From Aurelia coerulea (taxonomy: Eukaryota; Cnidaria; Scyphozoa; Semaeostomeae; Ulmaridae): a stretch of 64,000 nt of DNA. This document shows positions 1 through 12,061 of the stretch, one piece after another. Positions within the stretch are counted from its first letter, which is position 1, and every line of letters starts with the position of its first letter. The stretch lies in NCBI GenBank assembly GCA_039566865.1, contig CM076960.1, positions 17,838,501-17,902,500 of the forward strand. The letters are read 5' to 3'. The translations under genes and the position numbers were made by a program. The notes beneath the pieces were generated by a model, which saw nothing but the letters and a program-made list of their open reading frames with translations, ran no database searches and was not told the origin of the DNA.

Positions 1-254
1 TTGATTTTGGATTTACGATGATTTAAATTTTTTCAAATTTTCCATGAATTCTTTCAAAAATAATTAAAATGCCGCCATTTTTAAGAAAATCAAGATATCC
101 AAACCTTACCATCAAAAATGCAATAGGATTTTACACCCACCTTTTCAAAGATTTGAAAGATTTGAGGCCTATGCTGTCCCAGCCCACAATGCCTTGGAAA
201 GTATTTGATTTCTGTACACAACGCCTGTCCTGTATGATGTTACAAAAATCTTAC

Positions 255-2904
255 CCCTCTCATAATCTCTCTTGTCCCACCAACTTTCATCTAGAAATAA
301 AAACAGCAAGAAAAGTGTTAGAATAGTGCACCTCTACATAGGAAAAACTGATGAATGAACTTTAGAGAAGAATTGAAGTGATAAACGCAGAAATAAAATT
401 AAACAATATAAAACAGATATCACTAAAAATTCAACAATGAAAGGATTTTCAACAATATAGAACACTGTTTAATAGTGTTTTGTTTTTGCTTGAAGCAAAC
501 ATTGAACTATTGTTCTGAGCTTATTTATTGCTTAGTTTCACTGGAGCTAAATTCGACATGCATCACCAAGTTACTATGACCCTGATTTCTTTGGATAAAG
601 CGAATTAGCACAAACTTCTGCAATATAAAATGGATAGATCTTTGTCTATTTTTTCATTTTCATTTATTGAAGGGGATAGATTGCCTTAAAAAGTTTGCTG
701 TATATATCTCTGACAATCCAAAGTAAATTTGAATGGTTACTGAAGGGAGCATTTGATCAATTGAAAATAATGAAATGGATGCATTTTAGCTCACCTCTAG
801 ACCAATCATAGACAGCATGAAAATGTTTCCTGTGAAAAAAGAAGATCCAAACTTTCAGAAAACATGGTAGAAAACTTTTCATTTGGGTATTTACAAAAGA
901 CAGATTCTCGTCATTTGATTTAACTGAAACAAAATGAAAATTGTATGATTGCAAAAAGATTGCATGATAATCATAAAACTGGAACACTCCTTCTCAGTAA
1001 CTTACCATCACAGAGGACCAGCAACTTTGATGCTGCAGGACATGTTAGCATTTGAGTGATTGACCTTTTCTGAAAATAAAGGCAAAGAAACTTCAAAACT
1101 AAATGTAATGTTAAAGAAATGTAAATAAGCATTACATATTCTTTGTTTACATCTACATCAAAGACTTCTCAAGGCATCTTTGAAACTCTACAAATAAAGA
1201 CAGGAATTTTCGAGAGAAACTAAAAACCACAAGTATTTCTATGCATGAATTCTTACAAATTTCCCAAGAATTTGTGGATAGGAATTAATGTACCTACAGT
1301 GTATATAAGGCTTTTACTGCAGGCCTCATTAGTGTGTGTGAGCATCACTTGCAAGGAAAAAATATTGTTACACGTGCATTGCTGGAACCTTCACTGTACT
1401 CCTAGGGTTTTGATTACAGGCACATTTTTCCCAACCATTTGCTGACAGCAAAGAATAGTTGTAATGAGGCCTGCTATATATAAAGGTAGACAAACATAAT
1501 GCGTATATGAATTAGAAGATAAAGGTATCATTTGTTTCTTACCAAACCAAGTTGTTTGTGTCTCTGCAAGCTAGTCTGATATGATATCTTTCCATTTTGC
1601 ACATTCTCCTTCTCCACGATGTAATGCACTACAAAGCTGAAAATAAAATGAAATTCCATGAAATAAAAAACATTTGCTTCATAAATTGATTCTTCTAATA
1701 AAATGTTCTTTACTAATAGATTTTATTACATTTTATGGCACTCACCAGTCTGCAGTTCCAAGGTACAAATTCTTCAGTGAGCTTTCCAAGCATGTTATCT
1801 ATAGGAAAGTAAAGAAAATACTGCAACGACCGTCATTAAAAAGAGGTATGAGACATATATCAAGTCTTACAGTACATGGTTTCCTGCCTAAGACTCCTAG
1901 AATATCTTTTATTTCTTAAAGACCCTCTGCTAACATAAAGGCTTGCACTCCTTTTTTTACTGTGCAACTAAAGATGACACATGCGAGGTATGCTAACTTA
2001 GGTCCCAGTTATTTGAGGTGGGGGTTCATTTCGAGATGAGCCTAACAGTGGCATGCACACCCACAGATGGATTGCAAGAAAGACAACAAGAAAAATGAAA
2101 CACTAAAGGTACCTATAATTTATTGAATTATTTCATTCTATACAATAATATTCACCATTCCCCATCATCTGTGGTCAGAATGTAGAAACTGTTCCAGATT
2201 TTAAATTTAGGTCCTAGAAAGGACCTGTACAAAAATACAAGGCTGAACCTGGCCTTGTACAGGCCAAGTTTTAGCCTTGTAGAGGGGATTATGACCTTGT
2301 TATGACCTTGTACTAACCTTGGAAGAAAATTACAAGGCTATCAGTAAGATTCCAAGCTGCAACCAGTCTAACACAAGGTTTCCACAAGGCTTCTACAAGG
2401 CTAATTAGCATTTTTCAAGCCATTTACAAGGTTACAGCAAGGCTATTCCAGGCTATAACAAGGTTACAAGGCCATAACTACAAGGCTTGTACATGGCTAT
2501 TACATGGCCTTGTATTTTCGTACAGGGAGAGACCATTTTGGCGTTGCCCTATGTTTTGCAGTCTTTCAAATCATATATGGCTTCTTACCATAATTTGAAT
2601 AATTCTTGTCATGTTAATATGCACAAGACCTGTGCTGTCTGCTAGAATCACGCAGAAATCACGCAGAAAACACGCAGAAATCATCCTTTTATTTTGGTCT
2701 ATTTTTTTGTAGCTACCATCGTAAACGGGCTAGAGGCTAAATGGCCTAAAATTCACACCTCCCTAGACCTCCCCCTCCGGCTTTCTCCAACCGTTTATTT
2801 GCGTTATTATATTTGCTTGTGATACTCACCAAAACTTTGCTCTTTTCGTTTGCAAGGCTGACTTTATCAACAACTGGAACAATGTCGAAAGCTTTCAAAC
2901 TCAT
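255..2904 (-). CDS. TGFBRAP1: TGFBRAP1/VPS3-like CNH-domain protein, 5' end (exons 1-6, partial)
   Basis: TGFBRAP1 is the animal VPS3-type subunit of the CORVET tether, acting with Rab5 on early endosomes; the part seen is the start of its N-terminal CNH domain. Coding exons in order: 2830-2904 (ATG at 2904, starts MSLKAFDIVPVVDKV), 1746-1798 (ITCLESSLKNLYLGTAD), 1543-1636 (FVVHYIVEKE...), 1006-1069 (KRSITQ...ASKLLVLCD) and 795-829 (NIFMLSMIGLE). Each has AG before and GT after, and phases join without a stop. The joined protein matches the human N-terminus as I remember it (MSIKAF, LYVGTNDCFVYH, LNRLLVLCD, SLVNMLNLE). A sixth 36-nt exon at 255-290 (MKVGGTREIMRG, phase 0) is tentative. No convincing later exon was found in 1-254, so the gene continues left of the window. 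It is divergent to the SIAH gene. Confidence 0.82.
2224..2526. mobile_element. CCTGTAC/CAAGG-rich MITE, copy 1
   Basis: A 303-bp element with terminal inverted repeats CCTGTACAAAAATACAAGG and CCTTGTATTTTCGTACAGG and many internal ACAAGG/CCTTGT hexamers. It is nearly identical to the copies at 13460-13762 and 44257-44565. It lies in intron 1 of the TGFBRAP1-like gene. The TA flanks seen at the other two copies are not clear here. Confidence 0.8.
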
Positions 2905-3079
2905 GGTTTCAAACTCTCTTGATCACGAAAACCCAATCTGGAATCTCGACTGGAAGGATTCAATTTCTATGGATTTATTTGGATTGAATTGAATGGAATT
3001 CTACATCCCTTGCTTCCCTGCGGGTATGTCAAAATTTGTCTAAGTCAAAATTAAGCTAAGTCAAAAGCTAAGTCAAAAT

Positions 3080-3770
3080 TTGGCCCGTCAAATAAAGGAG
3101 GTAACAAACTGAGAACCTATGCAACTTTTAAAGGACATTTTCAGCGTGAAGCTTATACTAAATTAACCGACAAATCGCTCAGAAGGTGCTTTGCAAAATT
3201 CCGATGCAGCGATCATAGTCTGCACATCGAGGTCGGCCGGAGAGATAATTTGCCAGTCGAGGACAGAACGTGCCTTTGTAATAAAACCAGCGTTGAAGAT
3301 AAACAACATTTCATGACTACCTGCCCAAAATACCACAGTTTATGAAATAAACTGTATGAGAAAATTGACAATTCTGTCATAAACTTCAAGCTTCTCACAC
3401 CCGAACAAAAATTTATTTATATGATGTCATGTGGACCATGTGAGAATCTTCAGATAATTAAATGGGTAGCATGTTTCATAAACAAGTCTATTGAATTACG
3501 TTCAGACGACAATGCCAATTGCACTTGAGTACTACCCCTTTCCCATTCCTACGCCAACGACTGAAGAGAGTTAGCACCATGCACAGTCGAAATTAGATTT
3601 ATTCATTTTATATTTATATTTAATTTATTGCTGTATTTCTGTTACTACATATTTGGATTAGTTCTTTCGTTGCTGTTGTTGCTGTTGCTGTTATAATTAG
3701 CTTCTTTTATTTTATTTTATTTTATGTTAAAGTATAACGACGCTCCTGTAAAAGTGTAGCAAGTTATTAT
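3080..3770 (+). mobile_element. non-LTR retrotransposon 3' fragment (decayed ORF2 C-terminus)
   Basis: Plus-strand reading from about 3100 gives NKLRTYATFKGHFQREAYTK, then RRCFAKFRCSDHSLHIEVGR, then CLCNKTSVEDKQHFMTTCPKYH followed by an in-frame stop. This layout (K-L-R-T-Y start, short basic segment, then a Cys-rich ED-x-x-HF-x-x-x-CP motif) is what cnidarian CR1/L2/Rex-like LINE ORF2 proteins carry after the reverse transcriptase. No RT core is present, so this is a 5'-truncated, broken copy. Confidence 0.6.
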
Positions 3771-4439
3771 CATGAAAATTGAAATTGAAAATTGGTATGT
3801 TCATCCACCGCATTCCCCGAATACGTATTTGGTTGCAAGTGTTGCATCTACGACTGTCACCAAGAAAACAGGGCAAGTACTAGCCGAAAGAGGTAGAAGA
3901 TGTATTGCTTATTTTCTTTTCAGAAATTTAGGTCCAGGCTTTGTTACCAGTTTCTTAAAGGCCTTTTTGCCTCTAAAAGTTTCATATGTCGAGTTCTTAG
4001 AAATAAATTTCTGAAAACTAAATGGGGCTAAAGCGAGAGACGTGGAAGAAAAAATGCCAGAAAGGAAAAAATTGTAGTATTTTGAAAAGAGAAAGAAGAA
4101 TAGATAAATAGTAAAGTTCCAAAAAGGAAGAAGGTAGATCTGGACCCCTCTTCGACCTCTTCAACGATTACCGCATTTGGATGCAAATGAAAACAAATCA
4201 AACTGTTTTTTTGTGCGTAAAATCTATTAATTTACAACTTGCAAATTTTCATATATTGCTGTTTGTCCTCTGGGCATCAAGAAAGCGATTGTACCATTCT
4301 ATGACTCATCCCCAAAAAAGTCTCCAATGTTTTTCTGTAACCAAACACATTATGCGTATCCGGTGGTCAGCGGTTTCCGTCTAAAGCGATGAGTGCGCAT
4401 GCATAATGGTCAGCCTATTTTCCACAAAGGAAGAACAAC

Positions 4440-5245
4440 AAAGGTTTTCAAATGTCATGGTTTCTGTGAAAGATTTTCAGAAAGGTTTGACTATTGACTC
4501 ACTCACGGAACGGGTTGTAGGCCATTTTTTAAACTTTTTGCCTGCCATGGAAAATACCCCAAAATACACGAAAGAGCTTTGCACATCACATATACGAAAA
4601 TTTTATTGTATGGTGAAAAAGACCTTTCTATTGATGTTAATAGAAACGTACTCAAGTTAACCCTAGATTTCATTCACAAAACAGGCCGGTTCAATTGAAG
4701 TGGTTTAAGCAGCTGCTATACCCCCCCCCCCCTTCCCGTTCGCAAAGTCTCTTTCTCTCCTTTTATTCGTTAGTCCCGGTCCAAAATTCTGTTTCACATT
4801 GGATGTGAGCTTCGACAATTTATCTACACAAATTCAAACATCTAAATATCTACGTTATTGTGATCAATAAACCCAGACAACATACAGGTGCTATGTCTTG
4901 GGCAGTAGGGACTCTGGAGGGGGTCAGTAACAACAGCAATCGTTACTGTTGTTGGTTGTTCTCTCAGCCGGGGATTCTATTGTTCAGCATCAGGCGCCTC
5001 CGTCACTGACCTGACAACCAATGTGAAACAGACTCCAATATATATCAGTATCTTATCGTATGTATATCATTTTGTAGGTGTTTATGTAGCTACTTAGTTG
5101 TATGTTTTTATGTGTTGGCCATGGGGTAGACATTGTCTTTTGCTCCTCATGGTATCGTCCTTGTAGTGTTGCATAGTAGTTAAAGTATAGTAGAATGTAG
5201 CATATCTTGTAATATTTTATATTGATAAAAAAATATATATATATA
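4440..5245 (+). mobile_element. LINE 3' end fragment, same family as 18600-19490
   Basis: At 4600-4700 the translation LYGEKDLSID...FIHKTGRFN then stop matches the end of the ORF at 18642-18938 ([10 protein letters not shown]...FIHKTGRLG then stop). The following 3' UTR (about 4890-5240) shares GTTCTCTC, CCGGGG and ATGTGAAACAG blocks with 19130-19480 and, reversed, 21060-21510. It ends in an AT-rich tail (TATATA at 5230-5250). A 5'-truncated, mutated copy. Confidence 0.65.
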
Positions 5246-6288
5246 TATACGAAAAGCGATTCTACACTGAAGCATCTTTTATCAAGAGGTAAATGAGTTA
5301 ACTTGGGTTTTTTGCAAGGTAATTAGCATGCTCGGGGCATGCTCCTTGGGAGTTCCTTTGATGGATTGGTGAGAGGCCCCCATTTTTGCTAAACAATTGT
5401 ACATACTTGTGGCTATTCTCATTCTCCGTCATTCCTCTTCTAGTTTCTGTGGCTTCTTCGCAGGAAATGTTTTTGTGGCTTTTGAGACAAGAAATTTGAA
5501 TTTCTCCTTTCAGTTCTTCCTTCATAGCTTGCTCTAATCGTAAGGAAATTGAAAATATTTGAAAATTGTGGTAAAATATTGACAGTTCTTAAAAAGTTGT
5601 TTCTTGGTGAAGGGATGGTTGACATTTGAATACGGAAGACTTCGTGAGACATTTTCGTCTGACACTGGTCACAGTGAATGTCAGATGAGAAGGCTGTTAT
5701 TGGGTCCAGGAGAATGAAATGTTAACCACTCCTTGTAAGACAAGAACAGGGCCTCCGACGACGGGGGGGGGGCCGGGGGGCCATGGCCCCCCCCACTTTT
5801 TTGCAAATCATACCGTTCTGAAAGGCAGCTCATTATGTTGTGCTGTGGTAATTTTTTGTATCAAGTTTGGCCCCCCCCCCACTCTTCTGATCTCGTCGGG
5901 GGCCTTGAAGAATATCTGAGAACCAACCTCTGGAAACCACAGCTTTCTCTTTCCATTCTCTAAATAACCATTTCCGATTCTGACTTTCTGCTTATCCGTT
6001 CACTTCTTCTTCGATCTGATTCTTGCTACTTCTGAAGGATGACACGGAAAGCACCCAAGAAAAGGCCTCACTTTCAATGCCTGCCAGTGTACTCTGTTGT
6101 TATTCATCAAGGCTGCTCTTCAAAGGAAATGGGTGTACTTCATAGGAACTTTACATTAATTCTGATGCGCTATAAACATTCAAAATGCTGCAGTTCAACA
6201 GGTAAAAGCTCATTTATGGTCGTGGTAACATGAAATTAGCCTTTCACTGCTTCGAAGATAAGTAAAATCGGTTTAGAAGATTGCAAAC

Positions 6289-7167
6289 ATGAGCCGTCCA
6301 CCATCGGTCATCATCAACTCATCTCAGAAGAGTGGCAACGCCACTATCATGCAAGCCCGGAGTCTCTCTTCGCCTACAGCTAGCGCAAGCCTTTCTCCAT
6401 CTTCATCCAGTAGTAACGATTTAGCAAGTCTTTTCGAATGTCCTGTTTGTTTTGACTATGTCCTTCCGCCGATTTTTCAATGCAGTAGCGGACATTTAGT
6501 TTGTTCAAATTGTAGGCCTAAATTAACAATTTGCCCAACATGTCGCGGGCCGCTGGGGAGCATACGAAACTTAGCGATGGAAAAGGTAGCGAACTCTGTT
6601 CTTTTCCCATGTAAATACAACTCATCTGGATGTTCAGTTACACTACAACACACTCAAAAGACAGATCACGAAGAATCATGTGAATTTAGGCCGTACACTT
6701 GCCCTTGCCCTGGGGCGTCTTGTAAATGGCAGGGATCTTTGGACGCTGTGATGCCTCACCTCATGCATGCACACAAATCAATAACAACTTTACAAGGGGA
6801 AGATATTGTTTTTCTTGCTACTGATATTAATCTGCCTGGAGCAGTTGACTGGGTCATGATGCAATCCTGTTTTGGACATAACTTCATGTTGGTTTTGGAG
6901 AAACAAGAAAAATATGAGGGTCACCAACAATTCTTTGCTGTTGTTCAGCTAATAGGATCAAGAAAGCAAGCTGAGAACTTTGCTTACAGACTAGAGCTCA
7001 ATGGACATCGACGCCGACTAGCATGGGAAGCAACTCCAAGATCTATTCATGATGGAATTCAGTCCGCAATCCTGAACAGTGATTGTCTGGTGTTTGATAC
7101 AAGTATTGCGCAACTGTTTGCAGATAACGGTAACCTAGGTATCAATGTTACCATATCAATGTGTTAG
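6289..7167 (+). CDS. SIAH1: SIAH-type RING E3 ubiquitin ligase (seven in absentia)
   Basis: SIAH proteins are dimeric cytosolic/nuclear E3 ligases that bind substrates through a C-terminal TRAF-like domain and send them to the proteasome. The 292-aa product fits the family length (human SIAH1 282 aa). After a variable Ser-rich N-terminus comes a RING finger (about residues 51-85: [19 protein letters not shown]). Next are the SIAH zinc fingers (about 108-165; CxxxxxxC and HxxxC patterns, [20 protein letters not shown]) and the substrate-binding domain ending [12 protein letters not shown]. All metal ligands are present. The ORF has no intron; the ATG at 6289 sits in the AAACATGAGC context. It could be SIAH1 or the pre-duplication SIAH of invertebrates; the symbol follows closest overall similarity. 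No poly(A) or target duplication was seen that would mark a retrocopy. Confidence 0.96.
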   Translation: MSRPPSVIINSSQKSGNATIMQARSLSSPTASASLSPSSSSSNDLASLFECPVCFDYVLPPIFQCSSGHLVCSNCRPKLTICPTCRGPLGSIRNLAMEKVANSVLFPCKYNSSGCSVTLQHTQKTDHEESCEFRPYTCPCPGASCKWQGSLDAVMPHLMHAHKSITTLQGEDIVFLATDINLPGAVDWVMMQSCFGHNFMLVLEKQEKYEGHQQFFAVVQLIGSRKQAENFAYRLELNGHRRRLAWEATPRSIHDGIQSAILNSDCLVFDTSIAQLFADNGNLGINVTISMC

Positions 7168-8098
7168 CTCTCAGCTGCTTAGGCTGTTTGATACAGCTGA
7201 TACTAGGGGATGCCAGGCAGCTTGTGTGCCATCGTTCAGAAGAGTAATCATAGACTTGATTTTCTCTTGCAGAAAAGTGTGTTTTGCCGCGTATTGACTC
7301 AAACTAGATGCAGTTTAGCGATGGTAAAGGTTTCGGTACACTAATGCATTACCAGGGTAGCAAGTGAAGCTGTGGACCAAGAATGATAGCAAAGTTAACA
7401 AATCAAAAGTCTGCCTTGAATTACATGTCACATGAGAGTTGAGATAAAACTAAATTGCTCATGCTAAACTCTTAATTGTTTTTGTCTATGGGCATTTTTA
7501 TGTGACTCCTAATTTGAGACAGACTTTAGTTATTTTAAAGTCACACCTTAGCTGTTGCATAGGCATACCTTTTGGAAAGATATGAAAAAGTAGCAAAAAT
7601 ATTCTGGTGCAGAAGGAAAAGGTGTTGTGTGTGTAAATAGCATGATACAAGCTGGCTATTCCTCTTATTCCTAAAGGTCATAAAAATGAATCTAGTGTCA
7701 ATTTCTTGACGCGTTTATGTAATTCCTGATGAGCTTGAAAGAAACTAGTTTGTTTTATTCATAGACTGTGCCCCTCCAAATCCCCACAGGTGATCAAAAT
7801 GACAGTGCCCCTTTCATGTCAAGGAAGAAGGGCTGCAACATTCCAAACATTGATTTGATGAACGTATAAGTTAACAGCATGCCAGAAACCCTCAATCCTC
7901 CTTTTTGAGCAGGTGCAATTTCCCCAGACAAGCTCCTGATATACGCCCTATTTACAATGATGTCAGTTCTTTTGAAATGCCTCATTCAATATTGCATTGC
8001 ATTTGAAATGCCTCATTTGAAATGCCTTGATATGATTTTGAGCTAAACCCCAAAAGTGTGCATTGCTCAGAGAAACGCATGAAATATACTTGTACTGT

Positions 8099-8308
8099 GC
8101 GCCCCAAAATGATGCATTATTGTTTGATTGGTTGCATGTCCATAACCAATGAACCAATTTTCAAACACTTTGTTTTATTTGATTGCATAAAGGCTAAATT
8201 GTATTTTAAGATGTTGGTTGTGGTTTTACCAGTTTTTGAAAATCGGTTCATCGGTTATGGACATACATAAAGCAATCAAATGATAATACATCATTTTGGG
8301 ACACCCGG
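8099..8308. mobile_element. foldback MITE, CCGGGTGTCCCAAAATGATG family, copy 1
   Basis: The left end GCCCCAAAATGATGCATTAT is answered at the right by ATACATCATTTTGGGACACC. The arms pair over most of their length (ATGTCCATAACC...GGTTATGGACAT). A related, longer element is at 53685-54265. About 210 bp, with no coding capacity. Confidence 0.75.
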
Positions 8309-8840
8309 TACTTGCATCAAAATAGGTACTATGGTGTAGATTTCTTGCTGTTCTGGGATTTGAATCATTCACCTCAAATTGATTTAATTGTGAATAAGGT
8401 CTATGCACAAAATCTTGAAAAGTTTTAAAAAGAAGCTTGTGTGAGTTACTTGGATAGTTTGTGTGGTTGTTTTGAGTAGGTAGATATTTTCAAATATGGT
8501 GATGTGTTGTTAGAAGACTGTATGATATGTTGGCTTGTCAGGTGTACCCTTAGGTTAGATGGGAATTTGATTAGATGAAATATCAGAATTGATATATGTA
8601 TATAAATATAGCTAGGTGCATTTGTACGAAAAGCAGAGCAGCAAAACTGTTAGCTAAAAGATATCATTGGCACACTAGAAAGCAAAAAAGAATGGATAAA
8701 GTACAGAATATTTCAGAAAGTAACAACTTGAATGAGGTGCCAAATGTAAGAGCCAAAAAAGAGTTCAAATTTGAATGCAGGCCTGGCTGTTTGAGGAGAG
8801 CCATTAGCTCTTGCTCCTATCCAGGCTCCTCTCAAATACT

Positions 8841-9471
8841 CAGTGGCGGACTGGCTCCGATTTTTGCACCGGCCATGGATAAGTTAAGGGGGGCCCTAAG
8901 TGGGTGTGGTCTAAATGGTGCGGGTGCGGTCATATGAGCAAAATTCGTCGCAATTCCTTGATTTCTTACCAATAGCAAAGCTAAAGTCACTTTCTTTGAA
9001 AATTTTTGAAGAAAGGTCCTTTACTTTGGCTTAGAATGCATCTCCCAATATGATGCTTGCCAGTGCCAAGATTTGACATTTCTCGGAAAATTCTTTCCCA
9101 ACCTATACCCAGCTATTTTCTCTTCGGTTTTAGAGGAATCTCGAGGCGACCACCTTTCGACAAAAGTGGGAATTGCCCCCTCCCCCGTGGCCACGCCACT
9201 GATCTCGAGAACCATTTTTTATAGGAGTGAATGGGACCTTTACTTTTTCTGCAACGTTGCTCCTTTCTTCGCATTCCGTATCGTCACTCTCTGACTATAT
9301 TCATTTCTTTGAACAAGTACACTAACACGGAAGGATTCAAATGTGAAGTGAGGTGTCCATTATTCAAAATGTAGAACTACTAAAGAAGTCCCTTATTTTG
9401 CCAAAGGGGCCCTTTTCCAGTAAAAAGGCGGCCCTTTTTACAAGATTTTGAGGGGGGCCAGTCCGCCACTG
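8841..9471. mobile_element. hAT-type non-autonomous element with perfect 8-bp target duplication
   Basis: The element starts CAGTGGCGGACTGG and ends CCAGTCCGCCACTG. It is flanked on both sides by the exact direct repeat CAAATACT (8833-8840 and 9472-9479). CAGTGGCG-type ends and an 8-bp duplication are hallmarks of hAT transposons. The 631-bp interior has no transposase reading frame. Confidence 0.9.
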
Positions 9472-10661
9472 CAAATACTGCGAGGGAACCGAGCTCTACT
9501 GAAATTTTCAGAACAGTAGTAAGTTATTCTCCTTGAAATATCTTTTTTCATTCTATATAGACATTGGGAAATAGCTTGCCTGAACATCGTCAGGAGAGCC
9601 ATTTATTGCTCCCCTGCTAAAATCTTATGGCCAGGCCTGTGAATGCTTCTCTTCTCAACCATTCATAGAATGGAACATTGCTGAAATTAAGATGGGTGAG
9701 TTTGGCCCAAAGTAATGCGTTTTGCATACAGAACAGGCCCAAGAAATTTGATAAAATTGGATTTGAAATTCAATCATTTTAAGTCTTCAATGAAAGCTTG
9801 AAGGAACCAGTAAGACAACTTGATGCAATTCAAATCAGGCAGCTTCTCTGAAACATGTTTGCTCCTTTAGGCTAAATTAATCCCTATTCACATTTTTTCG
9901 AAGTGAAACCAGCTTGAATTAAAGCAAGTTATCAAATGGGGCCTTCTAATTGGTCAATCCAACAAATCGAATGCATTGATTGGTTGGAATTTAACCTGGT
10001 TTAGAAAAAGCAGGTTTTAACTTGGACTTTGCACTGTTTCGTTGCTCTGTTTTCGTGTTGGTGCTATTTTCAAGTAGAGTTTACACTCATCTTACAACGC
10101 AAATTGTTTCTTTTATATCTCATTCCTGCCCACATTCTGTGATGGTCATCCTGAGGGGCGTACCTATCACTCCTCCGAAAAAAAGGGAAAAGACTTTTTA
10201 CAGCAATAGGATTCCAGGGTTTTTTTGCAGATTTTTCTTGAAAATGGAAGGATTTTGTCAAAGGTGTACTGTACGAGAATTTTTAGGAGTGATAAGCCAA
10301 GGTTTTCCGGGAATTTCGGCTAGAAACGTTACAACTGAAGGGCGCATCCTTTGCAAGGTCGTTTTTGAGCTAAAAAAATGTCAGATTGTTGGATTATGTC
10401 CTCCCCTGTCCCCAAGTGTGTCTCCTTAGATTTTATTTGTTACCACCGTTACCACAAGACAGAAAGAGAAATTGTGGTGGGAGGGCTGACGTAAGCAACG
10501 AAGATTTCAAACGTGGGGGCGAAACTCACAAGCTGTCGACAAAATCTGTATTCTCCGAGACCGTTTAAACGCAGTTGATGATTAAAATAACTTTTTGATT
10601 AGGGCTCTATGGGTGACAATAAACTTGTTACTGTGTTACTGCAGAATATACTAAATGAAAC

Positions 10662-10762
10662 GTACTTGGAGAAAAACGGACACTCTGATGATAATGTAAG
10701 TTTGAAAGGCCTCAGTGTGTTGAAAAATGTGTCTGTTTTTTGGTCCGTTTTTCTCCAAGTAC
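10662..10762. mobile_element. 101-bp foldback with perfect 20-bp inverted ends
   Basis: GTACTTGGAGAAAAACGGAC at the left is exactly complementary to GTCCGTTTTTCTCCAAGTAC at the right. The interior carries GAAAGGCCTCAGTGTG, which recurs at about 53497-53512. A small non-coding MITE. Confidence 0.75.
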
Positions 10763-12061
10763 CTTTTATTGTGACAATAAAATGGCCAACGGTGCCCAGT
10801 GTCAGATGTAGTCTCCAGGCCACTCAAGTTTAGTCGCGTCATATTGCCTCTCATTCAGCACGAGGCCAGACAGGATGTAATAAGAATTTTGAAAGGCCAT
10901 GTGTGCAAAGAGACCACAAGCTTATAAGTCATAAAGAAAGACAGCCGGTTGGTTATTATGCAACAGAAAGACGAGCAAGGAAGACATCAATATTCAAGAG
11001 ATCTTGGTAAATATATTTTCCAGGCTACGTAGATTTCTTTTAGTCACAAAGTCAAGCACTTTTAGATAGTCATTGTTTCCATAGAAGCCTTGAAAATTCA
11101 TGATGACCGTGTCTTGCAAGATATGGCCTACTAGGTCATCATGTATGGGCCTAAAATATGATGTCCGCGTAACTGCCCGTTGGCGTTGCTAAAGATAACA
11201 TTGCTATTGTATGAGCACCTCATTTTTAGCCATATAGGTATGGGAAGACAATTCTTTGGATTTGAAATTGAAAGAATATGTTTTTACGAAGTAAAGTGCA
11301 ATGAATGTAGTAAAGTACACACAACATCAAGGAGCTTTCACATCACATACTGGGAATGGGATCGGATGCTCCAAGTGCCCTGCCCCCAGGGCGCAGTTAC
11401 CAAAAAATTTGCTGATTCTCCATTAGAGATTGTAAAATTCAATTTTATGCAGAATAAGAAAACAGGTGACCTACAAAAAATTCACATAGACCCATACCAA
11501 TATGCCCAAAATTTACACAGAACAATTAATATAAAAACATTCTTCAAGAAGACCTAAAGTAATCTGCCTGCAGATTCAAATTAAAGGACCTAAATAGCCA
11601 AAGACCCAAGAAAAAGACTTTTACAAAGACCCATATCAACAAAGGTCTTTGGTCTAACTCAAACACCCCAAAAGAAACTCTAGAAGAAACTATTAATTGA
11701 AGAACTGGGCCCAAAACTAAGCAGAGCAAACTTTATGATGAAAATTAGTGTATCTGCTTTGCAACATTGTTGATTGGGTTAATTTGAAATATGGGCTTTT
11801 TGAAACATGATCTTTTTAAATGGAAAGACGTTTAAACTTTGGACAAAGTGTTACAAAAAGCCAGATGTTGGAGATGCATGGTCTGGATCTTGACCAGAGT
11901 GAAACTCCTACTGTAAAACAATGCTAACAGCAGGTACCGATCGTTAATTGATTTCAGTTGCATAAGAACCGGCAGTTGTGATACTTCAGCTTTCTTACCA
12001 GTTGCATAAGTTCTATATGTTATTTAATTCTTCCTCAGATCAATCTCACCTCTGAAACAAG

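Larger units (their letters stand above)
2905..6288. other. intergenic region between divergent TGFBRAP1-like and SIAH genes
   Basis: No host coding exon was recognised here apart from the two LINE fragments. The 5740-5900 stretch has G/C homopolymer tracts and imperfect GGGCCTCCGACGACG-type inverted ends, resembling the hAT MITEs elsewhere in the window, but no matching target duplication was seen. Promoters of both flanking genes should lie here; no core promoter motif was identified with confidence. Confidence 0.5.
7168..12061. other. intergenic region between SIAH and GULO
   Basis: Besides the foldbacks at 8099-8308, 8841-9471 and 10662-10762, there is a short imperfect inverted repeat (TATCACTCCT ... 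AGGAGTGATA) at 10162-10295. A plus-strand reading frame at 11180-11557 has CNEC and CPQG motifs but no recognisable family, no ATG at its start and no splice support. A splice-acceptor-like CTTCCTCAG at 12031-12038 just before the GULO ATG suggests a non-coding first exon somewhere upstream. Confidence 0.45.

Noticed and set aside
5719..5919. hAT MITE with GGGCCTCCGACGACG ends
   Set aside because: End similarity exists, but the inverted repeat is imperfect and no matching 8-bp flanks were found, so it is mentioned only in the intergenic entry.
6289..7167. SIAH ORF as a processed retrogene or pseudogene
   Set aside because: The frame and all zinc ligands are intact, and there is no poly(A) remnant or target duplication; intronless coding alone is not enough.
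11180..11557. 125-aa plus-strand ORF with CNEC and CPQG motifs
   Set aside because: No ATG at its start, no splice support, no recognised family; it could be a decayed element or chance.
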